A stretch of DNA of 64,000 nucleotides, from contig JAZODR010000038.1 in assembly GCA_045597125.1 (NCBI GenBank), forward strand, positions 38,475 through 102,474, read 5' to 3'. Below, piece by piece: positions 9,349 through 18,756 of this stretch; positions within the stretch are counted from its first letter, which is position 1; each line of letters starts with the position of its first letter. Source of the stretch: RGIG5579 sp045597125 (GTDB lineage: Bacteria; Bacillota; Clostridia; Oscillospirales; SIG627). The translations under genes were made by a program, and so were the position numbers. The notes under the pieces are model-generated. The model had not been told where the DNA came from and did no database searches. It saw only the letters and a program-made list of their open reading frames with translations.

Positions 9349-11661
9349 TTACTCTGTCAAAGAGGGAATTACGATGGGGATTAACCAAAGGAGCTGATAA
9401 ATCAGAACAAATAGACCGGTAATTCTGCTCAGACCGCTGATGAGGAACAGAAATACAACAATGCCTGCGCCCAAAACCAAGGAAAGAAACTTCATTACTA
9501 CGTTGGCACGGGTTAGGTGGCGCAAAGAATCACATAGGCTGAAGGTTCTGAGAAGGTTTGCAATTGTTGAAATACATACAATGCCACTCTCGCTCTTTTC
9601 TGCGGCGGGAGCATCTTTCATAGCTTCACAGCTCTTGATGATTCCTGCAGGAATCTTTTTGTTCTTTAAAAGACTGCGGAACAGGTCTGAGTCAACATTG
9701 GGATCACAAGTTTTAACTGCGGGACAAATACCGGAACGGAACAAGGTCAGAATCGTCTTTTTAAAATTGCTGCTGATTGGATATTTTATATAGAATTTTG
9801 CAGCCAATTCACTGCCGATTACCATATACATAATCTTGCCGTGATTGCTTTCAAAATTCTCATCCTGATCGTCTTTGGTGTAACCGAAGTCATAGGAAAG
9901 CAGATAGTTTTTATTTCCTACGAAAACATCCAATCCATCAATGCAAGCACACATTCCGTCTGCCGTAATTTCCTTAAAATCAAAGTCCTCGGATACCTCT
10001 TCCACCACGCCCGAAATGGTCTTTTTGAATACCACGGAAAGGGGACCGCCGAGCTTCTCGAAAATCATTGCGGCATAAAGAATTGCTTTGTCAATTCGAG
10101 TGTTTCCGTAGGTACGAATGGTGGTAATCTTCACTTTTGCAGGGGGAAAGATTTCTTTATCCGTAAAGGAAACTACGTCTGCGGAGGCATACTCTTCTGC
10201 CGCGGCGATACTGGCAATCGTACTGCCGATCTTTTCCGATTTTGCCGCCATATGCGCAAAGGGGAGAGAGATGCTAAATACGCAGGAAACAGGGAGAGTC
10301 ATAACTGCCATCATCATAAAGTTGGAGGCGGTTTCGGCAATGCTTGGAACCTTCAGATAGGAGAACACGGCGAATGCCACGGAGAAGACCATGGACAATG
10401 CAAGTACCCATCCGTAAGAGCGTTCTGCCTTGCTGCGCTCACGGCTGCGGGCAAAGAAGTTTTCAATAAAATGCGCTTTTTGAATGGAGAAGAAACGGGG
10501 ATTTCCATCCAATTCCTCGCGGAAAGCTTCAGCCTCCGGACTTTCGGAGTCCAGTGCTTTTGCAACCAGCTTTTCTTTTTTACTGCCACAGATACGGAAC
10601 GTGCGATAAGTGCGCTTGGCATCCAAAAAATTGGCGATGGAATTGAGTACGGCAAAAAGCGTGGCAACAGAGCCGAACAAGGGGTATTCCGTAGCGCCGA
10701 AGATTAAAAGGATGGCAATGTGCACAACGGATAACAGGTAGAGCATAAACAAAACCGTGTTCCGATCGGGTCTTCCACCCAAAAGATTCTTGATTCCGAC
10801 ACCCAAGGAGGGGAGAATCAAAAGTCCTGAAATGAAGATGACTTGCAAATCTACCAAAAGATAAATCGCGTTGTAAATTCCGCCGGGCTTTAAGAATTCA
10901 GGATGCGGAAAACCGGAAAACGTTGCGCTTTCCAGATACAAAACGGCAAGAAATGTCACGAAGACCCAAAGCACAGAGGAAAGACTGCGATAATTTTTGT
11001 TTCTCAGATGCTCCGCAAATTCATCATACTCCTCGGGGGAGGTGTATTCGTCGGGAAGCACGGGGTTGGATTCGTATTTTGTTTCAATTTCTTCGTAGGT
11101 ATCGCTGTAAGGATCGTCAGGCACGTTTTCATCGGAAATATGATATTCATCTGCCAGAGGGGGAATGTCCGTGCGGGTCATTTCTGCGGGATCAATTTCC
11201 TGCATAGCAGATTCTGCCAAAGAACTGTATTCTTTGGTTTTTTCTTCGTCCCCGTCGTGAATGGCAATGTAATCCCGTGTTTTATCCTCGTCGCTTCCGT
11301 GATCGGCAATGTATTCCGTATGATTGTTTTTCTTTCTTTTTTGGGAAGGGTCATTTCCAAAGATTTCTCTTAAAAGATTTGCCGTCTCGTCGTACTCCTC
11401 CTCGGAGCTCTCTGCGCCGATGGTACCCTTGGAACGGGAGAATACCTCGCCCAGCTTGTCCGAATCTACCGAAGAAGGGGAGAGAGCATCCAGAAGATCC
11501 TGGGGGACAGAGGTTTTTTCCTCCGTCTTTTCTTCTCTTTCGGGGGCGATTTTTTCATCCTCTTCGAGAAGCAACTCGGAGAGCAATTCGTCTTTTTGCT
11601 TGGTGTCTTGTTGAGCGGGGTTCACTTTTTCTTTGCGTTTTAACTTGTAAACAGAAGCCAT
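9349..11661 (-). CDS. Large membrane protein resembling a degenerate P-type ATPase
   Basis: I recognise this as a likely pseudoenzyme rather than a named protein (770 residues). Residues 1-225 are acidic, low-complexity and cytoplasmic-looking. Membrane segments follow, and the region LPVSCVFSISLP (about 454-466) sits where metal ATPases have CPCALGLATP. Next comes ADVVSFTDKEIF (about 497-505) where DKTGTLT belongs, then a recognisable nucleotide-domain block GLDVFVGNKNYL and a GSELAAKFYIKYP block. The TGE loop of the actuator domain, the DKTGT phosphorylation motif and the GDGxND hinge are all absent or altered, so ATP-driven transport is unlikely. I start at 11661 (GGAAAGGATT ribosome site); an upstream in-frame start would overlap the methyltransferase gene. 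Function unknown. Confidence 0.7.
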   Translation of the reverse strand: MASVYKLKRKEKVNPAQQDTKQKDELLSELLLEEDEKIAPEREEKTEEKTSVPQDLLDALSPSSVDSDKLGEVFSRSKGTIGAESSEEEYDETANLLREIFGNDPSQKRKKNNHTEYIADHGSDEDKTRDYIAIHDGDEEKTKEYSSLAESAMQEIDPAEMTRTDIPPLADEYHISDENVPDDPYSDTYEEIETKYESNPVLPDEYTSPEEYDEFAEHLRNKNYRSLSSVLWVFVTFLAVLYLESATFSGFPHPEFLKPGGIYNAIYLLVDLQVIFISGLLILPSLGVGIKNLLGGRPDRNTVLFMLYLLSVVHIAILLIFGATEYPLFGSVATLFAVLNSIANFLDAKRTYRTFRICGSKKEKLVAKALDSESPEAEAFREELDGNPRFFSIQKAHFIENFFARSRERSKAERSYGWVLALSMVFSVAFAVFSYLKVPSIAETASNFMMMAVMTLPVSCVFSISLPFAHMAAKSEKIGSTIASIAAAEEYASADVVSFTDKEIFPPAKVKITTIRTYGNTRIDKAILYAAMIFEKLGGPLSVVFKKTISGVVEEVSEDFDFKEITADGMCACIDGLDVFVGNKNYLLSYDFGYTKDDQDENFESNHGKIMYMVIGSELAAKFYIKYPISSNFKKTILTLFRSGICPAVKTCDPNVDSDLFRSLLKNKKIPAGIIKSCEAMKDAPAAEKSESGIVCISTIANLLRTFSLCDSLRHLTRANVVMKFLSLVLGAGIVVFLFLISGLSRITGLFVLIYQLLWLIPIVIPSLTE

Positions 11662-11680
11662 ATTGAATCCTTTCCGAAAA

Positions 11681-12451
11681 TTATCTGTATTTGGCCGCTT
11701 CGTAAAGAATGACGGCGCCAGCACAGGAAACGTTCAGGGAATTGACTTTTCCGCGCATAGGCAGAGAAATAATAAAATCGCTTTTTTCTTTGATCAGCCT
11801 GGAAATACCGAATCCTTCCGATCCGAGTACGACGGCGATTGCGCCGCTGAAATTCTGCTTGTCGTAAGGAGTTCCGTCCGCCTCGCAGGCATAAATCCAT
11901 ACGCCGCGTTCGCGAAGCTTGTCTATAGCGGCAGCAAGGTTGGTTACGCGACAAACTGCCAGATGCTCTGCAGCACCCGCGCTGGATTTGATTACTGTGG
12001 GGGTAAGTCCCACTGCTTTGTTTTTCGGAATGATGATTCCGTGGGCGCCCGCACCTTCACAGCAGCGGATTAAAGCACCCAAATTGTGGGGGTCTTCCAC
12101 TCCGTCTGCAATAACAAAAAAAGGTTTTTCTCCGCGTTCTTCGGCAATTTCAAAGAGCTGTTCCAAGGTGGCGTATTCTTTTTGCCCTGCCATTGCTACA
12201 ACACCTTGATGAAACGTTCCGCCTGCCAGAAGGGTTAATTTTTGTTTGTCTGCATAGGAGAGGGGAATCTTTTTTTCTTTGGCAATGGCAACGATTTTTT
12301 TCAAACTGCCTTCGCCGTCTTTTTGCAAATAAATCTTCTCTACGCTTCGTCCCGAGGATAAGAGCTCCAACACGGCATTTCGCCCTGCAACAACTGCATT
12401 GTCCGAGGACTCTTTTGCGGAAAGAGACTTTTTATATATTTCATTTTTCAT
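11681..12451 (-). CDS. rlmB: 23S rRNA 2'-O-ribose methyltransferase, SpoU/TrmH family (RlmB-like)
   Basis: A 256-residue SPOUT methyltransferase. The N-terminal substrate-binding domain begins VVAGRNAVLELLSSGR. The knotted catalytic domain shows ADGVEDPHNLGALIRCCEGAGAHG, VLGSEGFGISRLIKEKSDFIISLP and SLNVSCAGAVILYEA, the three classic SpoU motifs. The full two-domain layout fits RlmB (Gm2251 in 23S rRNA) or its Bacillus relative YacO. I choose the ATG at 12451. The frame is open upstream to a TTG at 12544, but that part is AT-rich non-coding-looking DNA containing the promoter. The chosen ATG has no Shine-Dalgarno site and lies just after a strong extended -10, so the mRNA may be leaderless. 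Confidence 0.9.
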   Translation of the reverse strand: MKNEIYKKSLSAKESSDNAVVAGRNAVLELLSSGRSVEKIYLQKDGEGSLKKIVAIAKEKKIPLSYADKQKLTLLAGGTFHQGVVAMAGQKEYATLEQLFEIAEERGEKPFFVIADGVEDPHNLGALIRCCEGAGAHGIIIPKNKAVGLTPTVIKSSAGAAEHLAVCRVTNLAAAIDKLRERGVWIYACEADGTPYDKQNFSGAIAVVLGSEGFGISRLIKEKSDFIISLPMRGKVNSLNVSCAGAVILYEAAKYR

Positions 12452-12457
12452 ACAAAT

Positions 12458-12466
12458 AATTATACC
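12458..12466 (-). promoter_or_regulatory. Extended -10 promoter immediately upstream of rlmB
   Basis: On the minus strand TGGTATAAT ends seven bases before the rlmB ATG. A TG extended -10 can work without a -35 element. A start site 6-8 bases downstream would fall on or next to the A of the initiation codon. Confidence 0.6.
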
Positions 12467-12590
12467 ACAAGAAAAATGAAATGTATAGGCTTTTTTAAAT
12501 TTTTTTTGAAAAAAGTTATCGTGTTTTCCGAATTTTTGGCACAAAATCGAAAAATTTCTTCATTTATAGAAAAATTATTATAGAAAAAAC

Positions 12591-12620
12591 TTGCAATTTT
12601 GTATTGTTTTGGTATATGAT
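12591..12620 (+). promoter_or_regulatory. Promoter for the 12.6-27.3 kb housekeeping operon
   Basis: TTGCAA (12591-12596) and TATGAT (12615-12620) are 18 bases apart, about 28 bases before the first start codon. It stands divergent to the rlmB promoter in a very AT-rich 197-base gap. Confidence 0.65.
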
Positions 12621-12648
12621 AGAAAAATAAAGTGGAAGGGAGTGCGCT

Positions 12649-13452
12649 ATGGAGTGGAAAAAAATTGAAAGCCGTTCAAATCCGTCGGTGAAATACGCTG
12701 CCTCTCTCTCGGATAAAAAATTTCGTGATCGCCAGGAGGTCTTCTCTGCAGAGGGATTTACCTTGTTTTTTGATTTTTGTCAAATGGGTCTGTTTCCCCA
12801 AAAGGTTTATTTGGCGGAAAAAGCTGTTTCTTTTCGTATGCGGATTGAACAGGCGCTGAAAACATCCAATTCGCAGCTTTTTTTGCTTTCTGATTCCGCT
12901 TTTGAAAAGGTGACTACGGAAAAAGGCTCTCAGGGACTTTTGTGTGTGTATTCTGTGCGTGATGTACATGCGTTGATGCCTTTGTCAAAAACAGGAAAGC
13001 TGATTGCGCTGGAGCGTGTTCAGGATCCGGGCAATGTGGGTACCGTGATTCGTACAGCCTCCGCTTTCGGATTTGACGGTGTTTTATTGGTAGATTGTGC
13101 GGACCCTTTCGGACCCAAGGCGGTTCGCGCCACGATGGGCGCCATTGCGGGTATCCCAATCCGTACATTTTCTCAAACGGGAGAATTGTTTTCGTTTTTG
13201 AAGGACAAGCGTGTGCGTACAGTTGCCGCTTGCCTTGCGCCTGATTCCCGAGAAATCGGAGAAACGGATTTGTCTGAGCCTATTTGTGTTTTGATTGGCA
13301 ATGAGGGGAAAGGCTTGAGCCAAGAGGCAATTTCCCTTGCCGATGCTTCTTGCGTAATTCCCATACAAACAATGGAAAGCCTTAATGCCGCTTCTGCGGC
13401 AACGGTATTTCTCTGGGAGATACAGCGAAGGGGGATGGAATATGAAGGATAA
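12649..13452 (+). CDS. RNA 2'-O-methyltransferase, SpoU/TrmH family (YsgA-like)
   Basis: A second SPOUT methyltransferase of 267 residues, divergent from the one at 11681. An N-terminal L30e-like substrate-binding domain (SNPSVKYAASLSDKKFRDRQ) precedes the catalytic knot with LERVQDPGNVGTVIRTASAFGFDGVLL, CVLIGNEGKGLSQEAI and ESLNAASAATVFLWEI. By layout it resembles Bacillus YsgA, which acts on rRNA; the target nucleotide cannot be read from sequence. Ribosome site GGAAGGGAG. Its last 11 bases overlap the start of dprA, so it begins the long operon. Confidence 0.9.
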   Translation: MEWKKIESRSNPSVKYAASLSDKKFRDRQEVFSAEGFTLFFDFCQMGLFPQKVYLAEKAVSFRMRIEQALKTSNSQLFLLSDSAFEKVTTEKGSQGLLCVYSVRDVHALMPLSKTGKLIALERVQDPGNVGTVIRTASAFGFDGVLLVDCADPFGPKAVRATMGAIAGIPIRTFSQTGELFSFLKDKRVRTVAACLAPDSREIGETDLSEPICVLIGNEGKGLSQEAISLADASCVIPIQTMESLNAASAATVFLWEIQRRGMEYEG

Positions 13453-14707
13453 AGAGCGAATCTATTGGCTTTGGTTGTCCCTTGCTTGCCGTCCCGGTTC
13501 TGCATTGCCGTCTACTCTATTGAAATTTTTCGGCTCTCCGAAAAAAGTTTATGAGGCAAGTGAAGAGGATTTTGCTCAGCTTGATATTCCGTTTTACGGT
13601 CATGAGAAGGAGCTTTGTGATAAGAGTCTGGATCGTGCCAAGGATATTTTGTCGTGGTGCAAAAAGGAAAAGGTGGGGCTTGTAACTCCCGAGGATTATT
13701 TCTATCCCGATGCTTTTCGTGTGTTGCCCAATAAGCCTATGGTGCTTTACTACCTGGGGAATTTTTGCGATTTAGATAATCGCTTCACCGTAGGCGTCGT
13801 GGGAACCCGTCATCCGAGCAATTACGGACTTCACGCCGCCAAACGGATTTCTTACGATCTTGCCCGATCCGGCGCGGTGATCGTTTCGGGACTTGCTCTT
13901 GGAATTGATGCCGCGGCGCATCGCGCAGCTTTATACCATGAGAGTTTTACCGTTGGCATTATCGGCTGCGGAATTGATAAGGTTTATCCAAAGGAAAATG
14001 TAAAGCTTTATGAAGAGGTTATTCGCAAGGGTCTGCTTATGACCGAATATCCTCCCGGGACTGCACCGTTGGGGAAAAACTTTCCTGTACGCAATCGTCT
14101 GATCGCCGCGCTTTCCGATGCCGTTTGCGTGATTGAGGGAAGCGAGCAAAGCGGTTCGCTAATCACCGCTGAGGATGCTTTGAAACAGGGAAAGGCTCTC
14201 TATGCCGTGCCCGGTTCGATTTTTGCCCGAGAAAGCGCGGGAAGCAATTTTCTTCTGCGTGTGGGTGCAAAGCCGTGTCTTTCTGCCTATGATATGGTGG
14301 AAGATTTTCGTTTGCGATATCCTATGCTGAAGGGAGAAGTGGCTTTGTTCAAGGCAAGCGAGGTGAAGCAGAAGGATAAGACAAAAAAGAAATTGCGCAC
14401 CTACGTATTTCCCGGTTCTGCAAGATCCGAGGATGAAAAAACGCTTCCCAATGAATATGAGTTTATTAGTCACGAAAAGGGAAAGGAAGGTCCCTCGTCC
14501 CAGATGTCTTGTCTGACCAGTCTTTCTTCCCAGGAACGGAGTGTTTTTTCCGCTCTTGGCTATGATCCGATGAATGTGGATTCCTTAGTTACGGAGGAAA
14601 TGAGTGCTTCCGTGCTTCTGGCAATTTTAATAAAACTCGAAAAGAAAGGATTGGTACGAAAGGTGACCGACGGCAAATACGTCCTTACCGATCGTGCTGA
14701 GATTTGA
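13442..14707 (+). CDS. dprA: DNA processing protein DprA (Smf)
   Basis: A 421-residue DprA that binds incoming single-stranded DNA during transformation and loads RecA. The Rossmann-like core carries VGVVGTRHPSNYGLHAAKRISYDLA, SGLALGIDAAAH and EYPPGTAPLGKNFPVRNRLIAALSDAV, the hallmark block. A C-terminal winged-helix-like stretch (about 370-421) follows a variable charged linker. The ATG at 13442 is chosen because GGGGGATGG precedes it at good spacing; it overlaps the previous gene by 11 bases. DprA is widespread, so its presence alone does not prove natural competence. topA follows after 11 bases, a classic pairing. Confidence 0.94.
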   Translation: MKDKERIYWLWLSLACRPGSALPSTLLKFFGSPKKVYEASEEDFAQLDIPFYGHEKELCDKSLDRAKDILSWCKKEKVGLVTPEDYFYPDAFRVLPNKPMVLYYLGNFCDLDNRFTVGVVGTRHPSNYGLHAAKRISYDLARSGAVIVSGLALGIDAAAHRAALYHESFTVGIIGCGIDKVYPKENVKLYEEVIRKGLLMTEYPPGTAPLGKNFPVRNRLIAALSDAVCVIEGSEQSGSLITAEDALKQGKALYAVPGSIFARESAGSNFLLRVGAKPCLSAYDMVEDFRLRYPMLKGEVALFKASEVKQKDKTKKKLRTYVFPGSARSEDEKTLPNEYEFISHEKGKEGPSSQMSCLTSLSSQERSVFSALGYDPMNVDSLVTEEMSASVLLAILIKLEKKGLVRKVTDGKYVLTDRAEI

Positions 14708-14718
14708 AAGGAAATACT

Positions 14719-16974
14719 ATGGCACAGAATCTTGTAATTGTAGAGTCACCCACAAAAGCAACCACTATTAAGAGCTTTTTGGGTAGTGGGTATAAGGTGA
14801 TTGCCTGTCAGGGGCATATTCGCGATCTTCCCAAAAGCACCTTGGGGGTGGATGTGGAAAATGACTTTGAACCTAAGTATATCAATATTCGCGGTAAAGG
14901 TGAACTCATTGCACAACTGAAAAAAGAGGCAAAGGCTGCCGATCGCGTGTTTCTCGCAAGCGACCCTGACCGCGAAGGTGAAGCCATCAGTTGGCATCTG
15001 TATCAGGTGCTGAAGTTGGAGGAAAAGGGCGGCGGAAGAATTTCCTTTAATGAAATTACAAAACCTGCGGTGAAACACGCCATTGCCAACCCTCGCAAGA
15101 TTGATATGGCGCTGGTGGATTCTCAGCAGACTCGTCGTATTTTGGATCGTATCTTAGGATACAAGCTCAGCCCGCTGCTTTGGAAAAATGTGCAAAACGG
15201 TCTTTCCGCAGGCAGGGTTCAGTCTGTTGCAACCAGATTGCTTGTGGAGCGTGAGCGAGAAATTGCTGCTTTCATACCCGAAGAATATTGGACGCTCAAT
15301 GTTCTTCTCGGAACGCCGCAAGGCAAGGATTTTGTTGCTCGCTTCCACGGTAACGGGCAGAAGAAGATTTCTTTGCCCAGCGGTGAGAGCTGTGATAAGG
15401 TTTTGGCATCCTTGCAGGGGGCTCGCTATGTGGTGAAGAAGATTACCTGCACCACCAAGACAAAAAATCCACAGCCTCCCTTTACCACCTCTCAATTGCA
15501 ACAGGAGGCGTTTAAGCGTCTTGGCTTCCAGTCCAAGCGTACGATGCGTATTGCTCAATCTCTTTATGAAGGTATCAGCTTGGGCAAACATGAGGAACAC
15601 GGTTTGATTACCTATATGAGAACCGACTCGCTCCGCGTTTCTGCAGAGGCACAGGAAAGTGCAAGGGAAGTAATTCTGAATAAATTCGGTGATAAATTTT
15701 ATCCTGCAAAGCCCAGAGTCTATAAGTCCAAGGGATCCAGTCAGGATGCCCACGAAGCCATTCGCCCCACGGACCCTTCCAAGACTCCCGATTCTTTGAA
15801 GGATGTTCTTTCCACAGAGCAGTACCGCCTTTACAAACTGATTTGGGATCGTTTTATGGCAAGTCAGATGGCTTCTGCAAAAACCGATGTGCAAACGGTG
15901 GATATTGAGGCAGAGTGTTCCGACGGTAAGCGTTACCGCTTTAAGGCAAGCGGTGAAGCGATTCGCTTCCACGGCTTTTTAAAGGTGTACGGAGAGTGGA
16001 AGGAAGAAGATGATGAGGATAAGGTTCACGGCGGTAAACTTCCTGCTTTGAATGAAGAAGAGGAGCTTGAGAAAAAGGAACTGCTTTCCAAGCAGAATTT
16101 TACGCAGCCTCCCCGTCGGTATAATGAAGCAAGTCTTGTGGATGCACTTGAGGAAAAGGGGATCGGAAGACCCAGTACCTACGCGCCCACCATTGAAACC
16201 ATTATCAACCGCGGCTACGTTTCCAGAGATAAAAAGCAGCTTGTTCCCACCCGTTTGGGTGAGGTTACCAATGACATTATGGAAAAGCATTTTACCACTG
16301 TGGTTGATTATGAATTTACCGCGAATCTGGAAAAAAGATTGGACGATATTGCGGATAGCAAAGAGCCTTATAAGCTTGTCCTCTCTGAGTTTTATGCAGA
16401 ATTTAAGCGCTTAATGGATAAGGCCGAGATTGCATTTTCCGAAACCGGTAAGGTTCAACTTCCTCAAGAAGAACTAGATGTTATCTGTCCCAACTGCGGC
16501 AAAAAAATGATTATCAAGTCGGGTCGATTCGGAAAATTTGCCGCTTGTCCCGGCTATCCCGAATGTAAGACCACGATGACTCTTGATCGTGACGGCAAGG
16601 TGACTCTTCCCTCCGAAAAGGCAGAGGAGCCTGTAGTGGAAGGAATGCAGTGTGAAATTTGCGGCGGTCCCGTTGTTCTGAAAAAGGGACGCTTTGGCGA
16701 ATTTTATGCATGTAAGGATTACCCCAAGTGCCGTTTTACCCGTCAGAAGGCGAGAAAAATTGGTGTCGCCTGTCCTAAGTGCGGCGGTGATATCGTGGAG
16801 AAGCATAGCAGAAAAAGTACGTTCTACGGTTGTGATAATTATCCCAAATGCGACTTTTCTCTCTGGGATGAGCCCACGGGTAAGTCTTGTCCGGAGTGCG
16901 GAAGCCTTTTGGTGAAAAAGAAGAATGGAACCGTGCTTTGTTCCTCCAAGGAATGTAAATATAAAGAAAGCTAA
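14719..16974 (+). CDS. topA: DNA topoisomerase I
   Basis: A 751-residue type IA topoisomerase that relaxes negative supercoils. The Toprim domain opens with NLVIVESPTKATTIKSFLG and contains FLASDPDREGEAISWHL. The catalytic-tyrosine motif is GLITYMRTDSLRVS (tyrosine near residue 299). The C-terminus has four four-cysteine zinc-ribbon repeats (about 592-751), three with the KxGRFGxF-like core, which is a complete set. I use the ATG at 14719 (GAAAGGAAA ribosome site) rather than a TTG that overlaps dprA. plsX starts nine bases after the stop. Confidence 0.97.
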   Translation: MAQNLVIVESPTKATTIKSFLGSGYKVIACQGHIRDLPKSTLGVDVENDFEPKYINIRGKGELIAQLKKEAKAADRVFLASDPDREGEAISWHLYQVLKLEEKGGGRISFNEITKPAVKHAIANPRKIDMALVDSQQTRRILDRILGYKLSPLLWKNVQNGLSAGRVQSVATRLLVEREREIAAFIPEEYWTLNVLLGTPQGKDFVARFHGNGQKKISLPSGESCDKVLASLQGARYVVKKITCTTKTKNPQPPFTTSQLQQEAFKRLGFQSKRTMRIAQSLYEGISLGKHEEHGLITYMRTDSLRVSAEAQESAREVILNKFGDKFYPAKPRVYKSKGSSQDAHEAIRPTDPSKTPDSLKDVLSTEQYRLYKLIWDRFMASQMASAKTDVQTVDIEAECSDGKRYRFKASGEAIRFHGFLKVYGEWKEEDDEDKVHGGKLPALNEEEELEKKELLSKQNFTQPPRRYNEASLVDALEEKGIGRPSTYAPTIETIINRGYVSRDKKQLVPTRLGEVTNDIMEKHFTTVVDYEFTANLEKRLDDIADSKEPYKLVLSEFYAEFKRLMDKAEIAFSETGKVQLPQEELDVICPNCGKKMIIKSGRFGKFAACPGYPECKTTMTLDRDGKVTLPSEKAEEPVVEGMQCEICGGPVVLKKGRFGEFYACKDYPKCRFTRQKARKIGVACPKCGGDIVEKHSRKSTFYGCDNYPKCDFSLWDEPTGKSCPECGSLLVKKKNGTVLCSSKECKYKES

Positions 16975-16983
16975 GGATAGAAT

Positions 16984-17985
16984 ATGAAACTGATCGTTGA
17001 TGCCATGGGTGGCGATCACGCCCCCGATCAAATCGTTCGCGGTGCCTATTTGGGAATGAAAAAGGATGACCAAATCGAATTGATCTTTACCGGTGATGAG
17101 AAGGCTATTCGCGATGCAATGGAAAAATACGATATTCCTGAAAAGGGAATTGAAATCATTCACACGCCTTCCAAAATCGAAATGGAGGAAGATCCTCTTT
17201 GCATTTTGAAAAGCAAAAAGGATTCTTCAATGGCAATGGGACTTTCCCTTCTCCGTGACGGCAAAGGGGATGCATTTCTTTCGGCGGGTTCTACCGGAGC
17301 TTTGATTGTCGGTGCTTCCAGTCGCATATACAAGGTGAAACTTCCCGGTATTCGCCGTGTGGGAATCGGGGCGGTTTTGCCTCTTTCCTGTCCCGTGCTT
17401 CTTTTGGATAGCGGTGCGAATGTTGAGATTTCTCCCGAAGAGATGCTTCAGTTCGGTTATATGGGAAAAGCCTATGCTAAGGGGGTTCTTGGGGTTGAAG
17501 AACCTCGCGTAGCCCTTGTGAATAACGGTGCTGAGGAATGCAAGGGCACTGCGCTTTACGTAGAATCCCATAAACTTTTGAAGGATGCGAAGAATCTGCA
17601 CTTCGTGGGGAATATTGAGGGCAGAGATATCCCTTTGGGCGAAGCGGACGTTATTTTGTGCGACGGCTTTGTGGGGAATGTGATTTTGAAGCTTTCCGAA
17701 GGCTTCGGAAAATTTATCAGCAAAGAGCTTAAAAAAATGCTGGGTGGCAGTTTGAAAGGAAAAATTGCCGCGCTGTTTATCTATTCCGATTTAAAAAAAT
17801 TCAAATCTCGATTGTCCTACGAGCGTTACGGCGGCGCACCTCTTTTGGGCACTCGCTATCCAATTATCAAGGCGCACGGCTCCTCTCGGGCTTCTGCAAT
17901 CAAGTCTGCGGTTCTTCAGGCGAAAAAATGCTTTGAATCAGGGGTTTGCCATATGATTGCCCGTGATATGGAGGAGGGTGACTGA
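16984..17985 (+). CDS. plsX: Phosphate acyltransferase PlsX
   Basis: A 333-residue enzyme that turns acyl-ACP into acyl-phosphate, the first step of phospholipid synthesis in the PlsX/PlsY route. The N-terminal IVDAMGGDHAPDQIVRGA, the STGALIVGA block, LLDSGANVE and ILCDGFVGNVILKLSEG are family signatures. The stop overlaps the rnc start by one base (TGATG), so the two are coupled. No acpP or fab genes follow in this operon, unlike many Firmicutes; an ACP gene is found instead at 43373. Confidence 0.96.
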   Translation: MKLIVDAMGGDHAPDQIVRGAYLGMKKDDQIELIFTGDEKAIRDAMEKYDIPEKGIEIIHTPSKIEMEEDPLCILKSKKDSSMAMGLSLLRDGKGDAFLSAGSTGALIVGASSRIYKVKLPGIRRVGIGAVLPLSCPVLLLDSGANVEISPEEMLQFGYMGKAYAKGVLGVEEPRVALVNNGAEECKGTALYVESHKLLKDAKNLHFVGNIEGRDIPLGEADVILCDGFVGNVILKLSEGFGKFISKELKKMLGGSLKGKIAALFIYSDLKKFKSRLSYERYGGAPLLGTRYPIIKAHGSSRASAIKSAVLQAKKCFESGVCHMIARDMEEGD

Positions 17986-18737
17986 TGGAGCCGAGAATTG
18001 CCTGTGAGGGGGATTATCCCAAGGCGTTTTTATCCCGTTTGGATGCCCTAGAAGAAATCATCGCATACCGATTTTGCAATCGCAAATATTTATGGACTGC
18101 TTTAACCCATTCTTCCTTCTCCAACGAAAAGAGAAATCGTATTTTATACGAGCATAACGAGAGATTGGAGTTTTTGGGAGATTCGGTGCTTTCTCTTGTC
18201 ATTTCCCGTCATTTGTTTGCCGACCTTGCTACCTTCCCCGAGGGAATGTTGACCAAGCTTCGCGCCGCTTCCGTTTGTGCGGATGCTTTGTACGAGTATG
18301 CAGGGCGATTGAATCTTGCTGATTATATGCTTTTGAATCACGGTCTTTCCGAGGACGGTGTGAAAAAGCATAAAAATATTTTGGCAGACTGCTTTGAGGC
18401 GCTTCTTGCTGCGATTTATTTAGACGGAGGATTCGATGAGGCAGAGCGCTTTGTTCTTCGGTTTGCCCGTGACCGAATACTCAAACTTTTGGAAGGCGGG
18501 AAGATTCGCGATGAAGACTATAAGAGTCTTTTGCAGGAAAAGGTGCAGACCAGCCCCGGTGAAAAGGTAGAGTATCATTTGATTGGGGAAAAGGGCCCCG
18601 ATCATAAAAAAGAATTTTTCGTTGAGGTACGAATCAATTCCAATGTGATTGGAAACGGTTCCGGAAGCAGTAAAAGAGAAGCGGAGCAGGCAGCGGCAAA
18701 AATGGCGCTTGCCACCTGGTTCGGCGAAGAAAAATAA
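17985..18737 (+). CDS. rnc: Ribonuclease III
   Basis: A 250-residue double-strand-specific endoribonuclease for rRNA and mRNA processing. The catalytic signature NERLEFLGDSVLSLVIS is complete, with the second acidic site at DCFEALLAAIYLDGG. The C-terminal dsRNA-binding domain (about 175-248) has the GSSKREAEQAAAKMAL helix. A stretch of about 20 residues precedes the RNase III fold. Translation is coupled to plsX. The order plsX-rnc-smc-ftsY is conserved across Firmicutes. Confidence 0.96.
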   Translation: MEPRIACEGDYPKAFLSRLDALEEIIAYRFCNRKYLWTALTHSSFSNEKRNRILYEHNERLEFLGDSVLSLVISRHLFADLATFPEGMLTKLRAASVCADALYEYAGRLNLADYMLLNHGLSEDGVKKHKNILADCFEALLAAIYLDGGFDEAERFVLRFARDRILKLLEGGKIRDEDYKSLLQEKVQTSPGEKVEYHLIGEKGPDHKKEFFVEVRINSNVIGNGSGSSKREAEQAAAKMALATWFGEEK

Positions 18738-18756
18738 AGTTAAGAGAGAAAATAGA

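Noticed and set aside
12452..12544. Longer rlmB starting at the TTG at 12544
   Set aside because: The extra 31 residues are AT-rich, have no similarity and contain the promoter.
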